64,000 nt of DNA from Sindora glabra. Lineage: Eukaryota > Streptophyta > Magnoliopsida > Fabales > Fabaceae. Every line of letters starts with the position of its first letter. Position 1 is the stretch's first letter. The notes beneath the pieces were generated by a model. The model was not told the origin of the DNA. It worked only from the letters and a program-made list of their open reading frames with translations, and ran no database searches. Made by a program: the position numbers and the translations under genes. The stretch covers positions 76,203,317 through 76,267,316 of the forward strand of contig CM035233.1 of the NCBI GenBank assembly GCA_020226215.1, in the 5' to 3' direction. This document shows, in pieces, positions 22,434-33,746 of this stretch.

Positions 22434-24971
22434 TGTCAGGACCTTAACCTAATTATGATCGCCATGAAACTCCTTTTTGAGTTTCCATCAGCCTATTCCA
22501 AATTAAATAATTTGATCCTAAATAACAAATATCACACATTTATAAAAGAAAATAGTATTTAAAAAATATTTATTGAGGTTTTTACAAAAAAATGAGGAAG
22601 TTAAGTATGTTTATAGTTCTTCCAAAATAAGGATAAGTAAGCTTAATTAATTCATAAGAAATAGTTCCAAATATTTCCTCTACTCATATTTTTGACAAAA
22701 TAAGGCTCGAGATATTTTATATACAAGAATCTATGCTATTATACTACTATCAATGAGCTCCTATAGAATCTAGTTCTAAAGAAGCGGAGGCTTGACCTGA
22801 GAATGTGTAAAATAAATCATAGATGAGTGAGTTCAAGATTCAGTAAGTGAATAATTTATAAAAATTATAATATTTCATATTAACTTACTAGTCGAACTAT
22901 TCTCCTTTAACCATTCATATCACATTTAAGTATATTAGAAACTAAAAGTCAATGATAATGAAATTAACACATAATTATTTTATTTTCAATATCTCATGTA
23001 AAAATGTTAAATGATAATTATAATCAAAGTTATATCTCATTAGGGGCAATAAATAATAGATAAAATATAATCATCCACTTTTTGTTTCTCAGGTCAGTCT
23101 TATACCTTTCACAAACTTTCCATCCTTATCTTTCTAGAGTATACCTTATACCCTCCATAAGCATATCACTGGGAATTTTCCATCTGGTATTCATAATATC
23201 ACCTTTATCACATTTCTCATCTTTATTGCCACTCGTGGCATAATTTATAATGCAATTTTAAACACTAAAGATCAAGCTCTATCCAATATAGGCACAATTT
23301 AATTTTAATGTGCATTTTATTACTTATCAACATTATTATGTCCTCTTGTATGGCTACAAGCATTCATATGTATTATAATAATTAATTTATAAAACCTGTC
23401 AATACATCTCATTCCATGAGTAATGAATAAATTCATTACAACATATATTATATCATATAGCTTTTACCTTCTCCTTGTATGATTACTTAAGTTATATACT
23501 TATCTTATACTTATTACAAACCATTCTATCTTTAATGGTTAATGGCTAAATACTCATGTTAGGCCATTACAAGTTATGAAAACATAAAACAGATGGGGCA
23601 TGACTTACTACATGGTTACTTTAATTATGACATTTGGGTAATCTTTCATGAAAAACTTAAAAATTTTAAATATATTATCCATAAAACTTATTTCATATGA
23701 AAATAGACTCATTTAGCATTTTATAAAGTGATTATCTACTTAAATTGGTTAAGTTTAGTAAGGGTTATGCCTTTTTGAAAGTAAACATAAAAAGTTCATT
23801 TTTAAAAAAATTCTAAGTTTTTTACCTCTATTTACTTTTTTGATATATCTCAAATATAATATGATATTGATTTGAAATTAATTTCATTTGAAAGTAAACT
23901 CAGTTACCTTTATGATAAGTAGTTTGTTTAAAACAAACATAAGATAAAGGAATTACACTCTTTTAAAGTTAGTATAAAAATTTACAATCGATGAATCGCT
24001 TAACCAATTGATTTATCTGCCTAATTCTGCTTTTAGACCCTTAGAATCGATTAGTCACTTGATTTTGAAGCTTAATTTTACCTATAGACCCTCATAATTA
24101 ATTCACATATGAAAAGATTAATTTTTTGCAAAAAATTCATTGTTTATCCAACTTTAAATACCCTTTAATCACATGTATTACACACCAAACTTTAATTTAA
24201 TTATTAATACACTTATCTAACATATCATATCACCTTTTTTATCATTTATTACTTTTACTATATCAAAATAAGCCAAATTCAAGTAAAATCACAAAACAAC
24301 CCATGTTTCATCAATACCATCATATAACCATAAAATCCATAAATTTAACTAGATTATCCACTCACCTTATATGAAAGAGAATGTTAGAAAACTAGTTTGA
24401 AGATATTTTAACCCTAATCACATAAAAATTCATTAGTTCTAGAGTTAGGGTTTAAAATACCTAATAAAACTAAATGAATCCTAAATTCTTCATCAATCAA
24501 GAAGAAATAGGAAAGATTCTTAATGAAAATAATGTTCTTACCTTAATTGGATGAAGAATTTAAGAAGGATTGAAGCTTTCCTTATTAAAGGAATGGTGGA
24601 AGAAATTCTTAGATAGAGATAGAAGAATTGGAGGGATGAAGAGAAATGAGGGGAAAAAAAATAGAGTTTGGGGGTTGAAATAGGGGAAAATAAGGCCTTA
24701 ACGGCATTTTTGAAAAATTGCTCCTGAACTTCTTCTATATTCATACACTCACTTATATTAATACAAAACTTTATACTTCATAATTCTAATAAATTTTTTC
24801 CCATTAAATTTTTCACCAAATTTATATTCTTATATTTTTAATTTGATTGATCTTTTTTTACTCTATATTTCTTACATAAGATCCCTAACTCAACTGAATT
24901 TACCAATTATCCTAACCATTCTTTCTAACATAATAATTCCCAATTTGTTAATAAATAAAAATGGTGTAACA
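22434..24971 (+). mobile_element. long LTR-like block, probable solo LTR
   Basis: It begins TGTCAGGACC and could end at 'gtgtaaca' (24971), giving TG..CA ends and about 2.5 kb. Internal features match long LTRs of plant Ty3/gypsy elements: 'gcttgacctgagaatgtgta', 'gagttcaagattcagtaagtg' near 22790-22850, and a purine-rich 'gaatggtggaagaaattctt' stretch near 24590. Two related copies lie in tandem at 60.0-63.3 kb. The adjacent 5-mers (caaag, tgaag) are not a good target duplication, so the ends are provisional. No protein-coding region of an LTR element is attached. Confidence 0.5.
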
Positions 24972-25189
24972 TGAAGGCTACAAATTATACCTATGCTTGG
25001 ATGTGATGAGAAAAAATATGGAAAAGAAATAAGTAGAAGAAAAATGGTAGAAAAAATATATAAAAATTCTTTTTCATGTATTGCTTGAATGTATAGAAAA
25101 TAGGTAAAATGAAAATAGAAAATATTAATTTTTTATTTAATTTAATTGAATAATAAAAAAGAATAAAAGAAGTAATTTTTTAAATGATA

Positions 25190-25430
25190 AAATCTCTATA
25201 TTATATATTAATTATGATATTTTCTGCCTCTTATAACAAATATTATTCCTACAATTTGTTACATGTTAATTTATTATTTTTTCTCCATTTATCTTCTAAT
25301 ATTAAATTAATTTCTAATATGAGTTTGAATTTCAATTACTTTCTATTTATTATGAGAATTCATAAATATTAAATTATTTTAATAGTATAAAAAACTCTTC
25401 AAAAAGTTCTTCAAATTATATTTATGTTTT
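25190..25430 (+). repeat. dispersed repeat, paralogous empty site of the CACTA insertion
   Basis: Read on the plus strand, 25190-25326 aligns with the reverse complement of 12648-12790, and 25330-25430 aligns with the reverse complement of 2820-2948. The join falls at 'tttgaa' (target triplet gaa, 25327-25329), the complement of the TTC duplicated around the CACTA element. It is an unoccupied relative of the interrupted repeat. The class of the repeat itself is unknown. Confidence 0.7.
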
Positions 25431-27612
25431 ATATTTTTTCCTTTTTACACTTTGCTATCATCTTCTCTAATTTGAAAACTTTTATCTTTATCTTTTTTTC
25501 TTTTATATAGGATCTTTCTACTTTTAACTTTTTATAACTGCTTAATATTGCTCTTGTCATGTAAATTCTTTTTTATAATTTCTTTTACTTTTTTTAATAT
25601 TATAGGTGTTCCAATTTGATTGTCCATTCTTAGTTATGAATACTTTATTTCATTATATTTCTATTTTTTCTAAAGATTTGTAACTTAATTCATTTTCATT
25701 AGTTAGCTGAATTTTTTATGTATAGAAACTGCAGAAGTATATATTTTTATATAGTTTATTTCATTAAATAAATTCTATCTTTATCTATTTTTATTTAAAT
25801 TTTTTTTATTTTTTATCTTCACTTGATTTAAATTGAAAATTTTTTATCCTTATATTTATCTCATTTTAGATCTAATTTAAAATTTACTAACTCTTATCTA
25901 CAATGCATTTTCACTTTATATGTATTTGATAAAATTCTTACTTACAACCATTGGAAAAAAATTTAAATTTGATATTAAGTTTATTCTTATTAACATCATC
26001 TTCTCTTTAAGAAAGTTTGAGTTTGATATCTGATAATATTTTTTACTAAATATCATAATGGTTTATTTTTATTTAATAGATTTTTATTATGGTAATTACA
26101 AATTTATTTTTTTATTTCATAATTTAATTAATTATTTTTAGCAACATTTTTCTAAATATTTATATTGTTATTCTAATCTTCTTTTCTCCTTCATATTCTT
26201 ACCATATTTTTCTTAAACTTTAACTAAATTATTTTATATTTATGATTATATCAATTTTTTCTAATTTTGTTGTGCTTTTTTTTTTATAAATCTGTGACTT
26301 TATAAGCATAATTGATTATGATTTTTAAGTAGCGATTCATGATATTATATTATTGCATGTTTATATAGAATTATTTTTTAAAAAATTTTGAAAGGACCTT
26401 TTTTTAGTTAATTTCTATTATAATGTAACTTTTAAAAAATATTTAAATGTGAGTTCTTTATTGGTATTTTCATACCAAAAGTTATTCATCTCTTGCATGT
26501 GAATTAAAAAATAAAAAATATTTAATATTAAAATATTTTATTTTAGTCAACAAGTAAGTCGTAGTTTATGGATAATATTTAATAAATTATTTATAATATA
26601 AAATTATTATTTCAAAAGTTTGTTTTATAATATACTAATATAATAAATGAAAATTTTATTGCCATTACAAAGAAAATATATTCTTATTATAAATTATGTT
26701 ATTAAATATTAATATTAATGATAATAATTATCCTAAATATGATATCTAATTAATATGATATTTGAATTTAAAATTAATTTTTTAAAAATATATTTAAAAT
26801 TAATTATCTACTTGAATATTAAGTTAAATAAATGGAGAGATGACCTTTTTTTCTTAAATTTCTTTAAATTTTTGTTTTATCAAATACTTCTCTTTTAACT
26901 ATCTTCTTCCATAAATATTTTACTTTTTCGAATATTTTTTAAGAGCTTTTTTCTTAGACATTCCTAATTTTCTTCCTCCATTTTATCTTGCATTTTTTTC
27001 TTTTTTTCCTTTATAGATTTTCTCTAAAGGTTTTGTAATTGTTACTATTTATAAAAACTTATACTTTAGAAATTTTTTCTATTAGATGAAATTGCCATCC
27101 ATTTACAAGTTTATAATTTATGATTGTAGAAGTATGAATGAATTTTTTAAAAAAATTATAGCATATATTTAGAATAGTTTGGAGTAATTTAGCTTTAGTT
27201 TAATTTATGAGTATTTAAAAGTAAGAAAATTTTTTAGATTTATTTTATATGATTATATGTATATGAAAGAATTTGTAAATTCAATCTTTTATCACATTAT
27301 AATATCAAATTTAATTATTCAATTATATATGTAATAAAATTATTACATTTTATTTTATAAGATATTTCTTAGAATTATTAGTTGTATATTAATTTTTTTA
27401 TCTTATCTTTTTTATAAATAATTAACATGTAGTTGTAATATTATATTATTAAAATAAATATTCATTTATGCAATGCACCAATAACTAATTAGTTATCTCT
27501 ATTGCAAGTTAACAAAATTGTTTAATAAACTTCATAAAAAATTGTAATTATTAAATTTTTACCCTTTTCTACATTTATTTTATGACAAAATATTTTATTT
27601 CATAATAAGAGT

Positions 27613-27908
27613 GTAAAATGAGTGGACTAGACCGAATATAGATCGGTCTATATCACCCGTGAAAAAAATGGACTAAATATTAAGGAATCCATATCTGATC
27701 CGTATTCTTAAGTTTGTGGATCAGTTCATAGACTTTAATTATAAGTCTATGGACTGGTCTGTATTCATTCGATGTGTGTGAATTTTAGTTCATCTTGATT
27801 GATTTGTATTACTCGTGACAAAAAGGAAACTAAATTTTAGGTGGTACAAGTTCGTTAAAGCCTGCAAAATTCGCAGATTGGTTCGCGGACTTTGATCCAT
27901 TTTACACC
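27613..27908. mobile_element. short hAT-type MITE-like repeat
   Basis: The left edge 'gagtgtaaaatgagtggac' and the right edge, read in reverse complement as 'gggtgtaaaatggatcaaag', form imperfect terminal inverted repeats of the widespread 'GGGTGTAAAATGGGT' type. Inside is a small hairpin, 'atagacttta..aagtctat'. A degenerate relative follows at 28360-28625. No clear 8-bp target duplication was found. Confidence 0.5.
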
Positions 27909-28359
27909 CCTATCTCATAATATCTAAATATTATATGCTAAAATTCTCTTATTTTAACATTTTTTACATAGATCCAAACATTGGATAATGGTATTTTTAA
28001 AGTCAAGAGCAAAAATAAAAATAAAATCTAGAGCAAAGTTTTTTTCTTTTTACTTTAGATAAATCAATTATTTCACTTTTTGAAATCAAATAATTACTTA
28101 AAATAACTATTTATCAAACATATAAATAATTATTTAATTAAATGATCTACTGAAAATAACTTAAATCAATTGAAAATTAGTAAAAAAAATCATTTACCTA
28201 ATACTCTAGAATATTTTTTATTTTTACACTAAAAAAGTTATATTTATTATTACCCTCAAATAATCAAAAGAAATAATTATAATTTTGAAATTCTTAAAAG
28301 TTGAAAATCATAATTTTCAATGCACATGACTTCCATTGTTTTACTAAACTTGTGGACTC

Positions 28360-28625
28360 TTTTTCATGACAAATCTAAAAGACAGGGATGTCAAACAAAT
28401 AATTCATCATGGATACGGATCAATTTATAAATTTTACATTAAAAATGGATTTAATTTTGACAATTTAAAGTTGTCAAAATTTGCAATAGATGTGTATCAA
28501 TTTATGGATTTTAACTATAAATCTATGAATACGAGCCAATTTGGTATAGACTAATCTTTATTATTGACATAAAAAAGGGCCTAATTTTAAGGGTTCAAAT
28601 TTATCAAAACTTATGATGAATGCAT
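28360..28625. repeat. degenerate relative of the 27.6 kb repeat
   Basis: It shares the order of motifs: a 'catga(c)aaa' start, 'atggatacggatcaattt', the hairpin 'atggattttaactataaatctatg' and 'ggcctaattttaagggttcaa'. It contains an open stretch of 62 codons, but this has no known protein similarity and is better explained as repeat sequence. Confidence 0.45.
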
Positions 28626-28791
28626 TGCAAATTCTAACTCATTTGATAGCCTTACCAAAAGACCAATATTAGAATAATAAGACATAAATAATTTTTCAAA
28701 AATTGTTCCAAAAATTATTTTTATTTTTATTTGGATGTATTTAAATAGTAATGTATAAGTAATTTTACTTAATATTCTGGAATACATATGG

Positions 28792-29050
28792 TGTCATAAA
28801 TATTTATTTATATGGACATTTATATTGTATATTTGATCTATCAATTAGTTATTATAATTAGAATTTATTCAATTTTAATTGTAATCAATTAGTGATAAAT
28901 GCCAATTAATAATACTTTTCAATTGTTATATTTAATTGGTTTCTTTGGATTATATATATAGATGTTATGTAAAGTATAGAGAGAAACTCTTCCTCTAATT
29001 TTATCCTCTTCTTCTATTTTCTATAATTTTATTTTTTATTTTTATTACAC
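28792..29050 (+). repeat. 5' LTR of the Copia element
   Basis: It shares with the right LTR the segments 'cataaatatttattta', 'atatttgat', 'aattagaattta', 'attagtgata', 'ccaattaat' and 'agagaaactcttcctctaattttat', in the same order. The ends are estimated from where the similarity stops. Confidence 0.7.
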
Positions 29051-29999
29051 GCTATCAATATGAAACTCCGCAATTTGAGATTATGTGATTCTTCAACCAA
29101 ATTGGTTTCGACGAGTGTTAACCTGCATGCCAAGTGGCTATTAGAAACATGCTCCATGCTTTGGATTCCTTTTTCCTTCCTTTGCTTTTCAAATACAAAG
29201 TTGATTTAAGAAACCTTTACATTTTATGTTCGAAACAAGTCCTCTCCAGGTGGTGCGTTCATTTAAGCATTTGAAGTTTAATGGCAAAAAACAATGTGTT
29301 AGAGAATTACAAATCTGCCATTTAGTTGAAATAAAAATGAAAAAGGTCTTTATCTTATTGTTATGTTGGGCTTAGAAGACCTTTTTCTCATTTGAGATGC
29401 TGAAACTATACAGAATCGAAGAACTTCTTTATTATGTAAGTTAAGAATTATTTATTATAAGGTAATAATTTTTCTTTATCATATTTTTATGAAAGAATGA
29501 AAATAGAGTATTTTAAAAGTTAAAAGATTCTCTTTTCTTACGAATCAATTTAAAAAGTGAGATAAATAGAATTGATGAAATAAAATCTCATTTATTATTC
29601 TTGTTTCCTTTTTTTCCTATCAATTATATCATGTATTTTTCTCTCTGCTTAATCATTATAAAATTGCTTCTCCATTTATGTCTTATTGTAACTAAATACA
29701 ATAATGAGTTTTTGATGAAAAATATAAAACTCATTCAATTTATCTTATTACATTCTCTAAAATAATTGTATCAATAATTTAAAAAAATTATAAAAAATGT
29801 AAAATTTGTGCAATTGATTTGATTACATTCCTTAAAGTGAGGCTTTATACATTTTGATGGTTAAATAAAATTTTAAGTTTTTAATTAAAAAAGTATAAAA
29901 TATGTCCAAATAGTTTTATTACATTCCCAAAAGTGAATGCAATGATGATTAAGAGGTCTAGATGTGGATGAGGTCTTTGTTGTAACTATGTATGTGGAA

Positions 30000-30420
30000 A
30001 GTGTTAAATTAATTTATGCAATTATGATGGTTATAAGAATAATACAAATGACTACAAGATTAGTTTTTATCATAAAAAAGTTGAAGAATATGATGAAAAA
30101 GGCTTGCATAATAAGAATTCAAAAGGTTTTAAAAATATATGTTATCAATGTGATTTGAAAAACTATTGAAAGTTCTGAAAGTATATACTACTAAAGTGAT
30201 ACAAAAGGTATTGTTCACATACGTACTGTACATTTAAATATCTTGTGAAACTTTATTAAGCCTTACTTTAAAGAGAAATAAAATAAAGTTAATTTTGTTA
30301 ATAAGATTGATACTTTCAACCATAATTCTTATGATATAACATATTTCTATGTGGTAAATTTCTTTATATATCCTAAAAAAAGAATTGATAATTTAATTGG
30401 TAATAATAGTAGTAAATTTT
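30000..30420 (+). pseudogene. Copia gag C-terminus with decayed zinc knuckle
   Basis: Fragments read 'NSKGFKNICYQCDLKNYWK', then 'KYLVKLY.AYFKEK.NKVNFVNK' and 'DITYFYVVNFFIYPKKRIDNLIGN'. UBN2-type Copia gag proteins have a CYRCG..GHW..TC knuckle followed by the segment K-H-L-V-D-L-Y-Q-A and then a 'DITH.DVADFF..P..KIDHLIG' tail. The knuckle here has lost canonical residues and stops intervene. Confidence 0.7.
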
Positions 30421-30529
30421 ATTTTCTATTGAAATAATATTAAATATTTCTCTTTTATGGATAATGTAATAATGCACAACATTCTTAATAATAAAAAATA
30501 ATTTTTTAATTAATGATTAGTGAAAATTA

Positions 30530-31260
30530 TATTAATATGATATTTGGTAGTACAAAATCGATTGAATACTCATGAAGAGCTAATTTAATTTTGTTAGGAG
30601 ATATACAATACTTATAGATGCATTATTGTCAAGTATGTCTTGAAGATATTGATTAAGTTTTAGAGACAATAAGATATTAAACATCTTTATATTACAATGG
30701 TTGCCTTAAGTAAAAAATATGTACCGGAAAAGTTTCTATCATTTTTTATATGTAATATACATATATAAAGATGATTAAAAGAAATATGAATTAGAAGTTC
30801 ATGGACAAAAATATTTTTATTATGTGGCACAGTTAAATGGGTCATTTTACATTAATAATGATGCAAAAAGTCATTAAAAATTTACAAGGTTATTCATTGA
30901 AGAATCAAAAGATTTTTCAATTTGATAAATTTTTATGTGCTTCTTGATCTCAAGGTAATTTGTTTATAAGGCATTAAGGCTAGTGCTAATTAAAGTTAGG
31001 ATTGTATTCCTAATTTTTGTTTGGAATGAATATAAGATGTCATATGTTGATTTGTCTACTATGTGAATTATTTAAGTATTTTATGATTTTAGTCATAGAT
31101 GAATTTATTATTGATTCACAATTTGATGTTTATGAGATTACTAGTTCAAATAATTTAATTTCGAACACAATTTCCTAGTTATGTAATCAAGACAATATAT
31201 CTTAATAATATTGGTAAATTTATATTTAAAGCTTTTTAAGGATTATCATGTTTAAATGAA
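30530..31260 (+). pseudogene. Copia protease/integrase region, decayed
   Basis: Recognisable pieces are 'LYITM' and 'KYVPEKF' (about 30690-30730), 'FIMWHS.MGH' for the W-H-x-R-L-G-H motif (about 30815-30845), 'VIKNLQGYSLKNQKIFQFDKFLCAS.SQG' (about 30865-30960), and 'RLLVQII.FRTQFPSYVIKTIYLNNIGKF' near 31130-31220. These are the GAG-pre-integrase and integrase core regions in order. Stops are frequent. Confidence 0.65.
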
Positions 31261-31669
31261 AATGGCTATTGAACATTTGAAATATGTTAAAATAATTTGA
31301 TTATAATAATTTTAATGTCCCAAGTTATTAATTATATCATTATCTAAGAGAACAAATTTTCCTTTATTATTTTGAGGGATGTGCAATTTTATATGTTGTA
31401 ATACTTATAGACATTAAGCTAAAAAGTTATAGTTTCTTTCTTTTAATTAGCTTTGTTCAAAAGTTAAAAATTTTTACATATAGAGAATTTTTTAATGTAC
31501 AATATATTTTTGCTTCATCATAAGGCAAATAGATAATCTTGAAAAATGATAAAAAATAAATTTTTTTATGTAAAACTATATTCCTAAAATTAAAGGAGAA
31601 AATAGGTAACTAAAAAAGTAATATAATATATAATCATTTCAATCTTTACATTAAACCTTATTAAGGAAT

Positions 31670-33230
31670 TAAATATTTTTTAAGAGAGTTGAGATATAAA
31701 TAAAGTCAAACTTCTAGAAGAAGTTCGAGTTCCTGAAATTTATAAAAATAAAGAGATATCAATTGATTATGTCTCTAAAAGGAAAGATGGAACTAAAAGG
31801 AAAATAGTTATCAATAATGTTTACTTTTATACAATGTAGCATTTAAATTATAAAAAATAGTGATTAGTGAGGATCTTAAGTTTATAGAATGATGATATTT
31901 ATTTACTAAAGAGAAAAGATGCAATTCATATAGAAATACAAAGATTAAATTCACTTGCAAAGTGAAAAAACACTTAAAAGTGTTAAAATAAAGAAACACT
32001 TTAAATGTGTAAAGCAAATAAGGTCTAAATATATAATTGTACCAAAATAATAAAAAATTTAGTTGCAAAAATAAAATATGACTTGTAACACAAGGGTTTT
32101 TGCAAATATTGTCATTAGTTATGATAATTTTTAATTTTTATATAGTGGACACAATTTTTTTGAACATATATAAAAAACTTGATATGCATTTAATTAATTT
32201 AATTATATTCTATTTCTTACATGATAATTGACAATGATATTATAATTCTTTAAGGATTTTAGATGTTTGATAAATACATTTAATTTAATTACAAAGCTCT
32301 TTACATAAATTTAGCATGAATTTATTACAATCATCTTAGTGACTATTAATTGAATATATATATATATATATATATTCCTTTTTAGTTGTTATTTGAATGG
32401 GAGTTGTTGCATATATTAATAATTTAAATATTATTGAAACTCATGAAGAGTTTTCAAATGCGATGGAGTATTTGAAAAAAAAAGAGTTAGAGATGAAAGA
32501 TTTTGAAAAATTGAGTTTTATCTTGATTAGTAAATCAAGAATTTAAATGATGGAATATTTATTTATTAATAAAAAATAAAAAGATCTTTTTATATTAATA
32601 AATCATATTCATTGAATGTCTCAATGATTGTTTAATTACTTAATACTAATAAGGATTCACTTTGAACTATGAAGAAAAATGAAAAATTTCATGGTCTAAA
32701 AACACCATATCTTAGTACAATTGATGTACTAATATATCATGCTAATTACTCATGTCTTGATATAGCTTTTTGAAAATAGTAAAATATAGTTTTTTTAACA
32801 AAAAAAATATTGGAATTGAACTAAACCTATATTTTTAGTATCTTTATAAAATAAGGATATGAGATTGTTTTATTTGTATGAATCCTTAAGTCGTAACAAT
32901 TTAGTTATGCAAATGTAGAATATTTAATGCATATAAAGTTTAGTCTTATATTACTTTTTATGATGATGCATTTATAGCATACTTTGTGATAAAATAAATT
33001 ACAATTGTAATTTCTCCAGTATACATGTAACAAATGAAAAATCAATTCTCTTGAATTTAAAGGAAGAAATTTCAACAAATCTATACGAAGGTAATTCTAT
33101 GCAAAGGCATAATTGAAAGGATAATACATTAAAGGAGATAATCCTTTGTTATACTTATAAAAGAATTGTGATAGTTAATCATGATAATAATTTGTTTAAG
33201 TAGTCTTTGGTTGAATTGAAAATATCATTG
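31670..33230 (+). pseudogene. Copia reverse transcriptase/RNase H region, decayed
   Basis: Plus-strand fragments include 'LFTKEK' and 'KVKKHLKVLK', 'KARLV.QGF'-type sequence ('LVTQGFLQ', about 32070-32100), and 'YKKLDMHLINLI' (about 32165-32200). Later come 'VVAYINNLNIIETHEEFSNAMEYLKKKELEMKDFEKLSFIL' (about 32400-32520; the catalytic YVDD is decayed to YINN) and 'MRLFYLYESLSRNNLV' (about 32860-32910). The order matches the Copia polymerase. It is inactive. Confidence 0.7.
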
Positions 33231-33457
33231 CCTTTATTCAATGATATTTTCAATAGGAGAAGTTAAGTTTATGCTACACTCTTTTTCCCTTAATCATATT
33301 TTTTCCATTACATTTTTCGGACAAAGTTTTTAATAAGATAGATTATTTATTAAAAGAATAATATACTCTTTTTTTATTGAGATTTTCTTTCCATTATTTT
33401 TTTTCTAGTGGAAGTTTTAACCAAATATATTCTTTATTAAATGAATATTTAATGGAA

Positions 33458-33746
33458 GTTTTATAAATATTTATTTAGGTGGATGTCTATATCATATATT
33501 TGATTTATAAATTATTTATTGTAATTAGAATTTACCTAATTTTTAATTGTAATAGATTAGTGATAGGTATCAATTAATGGTATTTATTAACTATTGCATT
33601 AATTAATGATATTGATCAATTGGTGCTTTAGGACCATATGTAATCATGTAAAAAAGATTTTATATATTTCAAAATAAGAGAAACTTTTCCTCTAATTTTA
33701 TTTTCTTTTTCTCTTTTTTATATTTTGTTTTTATTTTCATAATACT
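33458..33746 (+). repeat. 3' LTR of the Copia element
   Basis: It aligns with the left LTR from 'ttataaatatttatttaggtgg' to 'cttttcctctaattttattttc..tttttattttcataatac'. It has diverged by many substitutions and some indels, which suggests an old insertion. Confidence 0.7.

Larger units (their letters stand above)
24972..28360. other. intergenic, repeat debris
   Basis: Very AT-rich sequence without a supported gene. It holds the paralogous empty site of the CACTA insertion (25190-25430) and an hAT-type MITE-like unit at 27613-27908. From 25.5 to 27.5 kb I see long T-rich tracts but nothing I can name. Confidence 0.45.
28792..33746 (+). mobile_element. Ty1/Copia LTR retrotransposon, decayed, both LTRs present
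   Basis: Two direct repeats of about 260-290 bp (28792-29050 and about 33458-33746) flank about 4.4 kb of sequence. That sequence holds, in order on the plus strand, gag zinc-knuckle, integrase-like, reverse transcriptase and RNase H-side fragments of a UBN2-gag Copia element. All frames are broken by many stops. After the left LTR, 'cgctatcaatatgaaactc' may be a decayed primer site. No 5-bp target duplication could be confirmed. The element is inactive. Confidence 0.75.

Noticed and set aside
24538..24744. Minus-strand frame in the LTR-like block
   Set aside because: A purine-rich tract read backwards gives a low-complexity peptide, and the sequence is better explained as part of the LTR.
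28366..28554. Open frame of 62 codons
   Set aside because: It falls entirely inside a MITE-like repeat related to 27613-27908 and is a chance frame.
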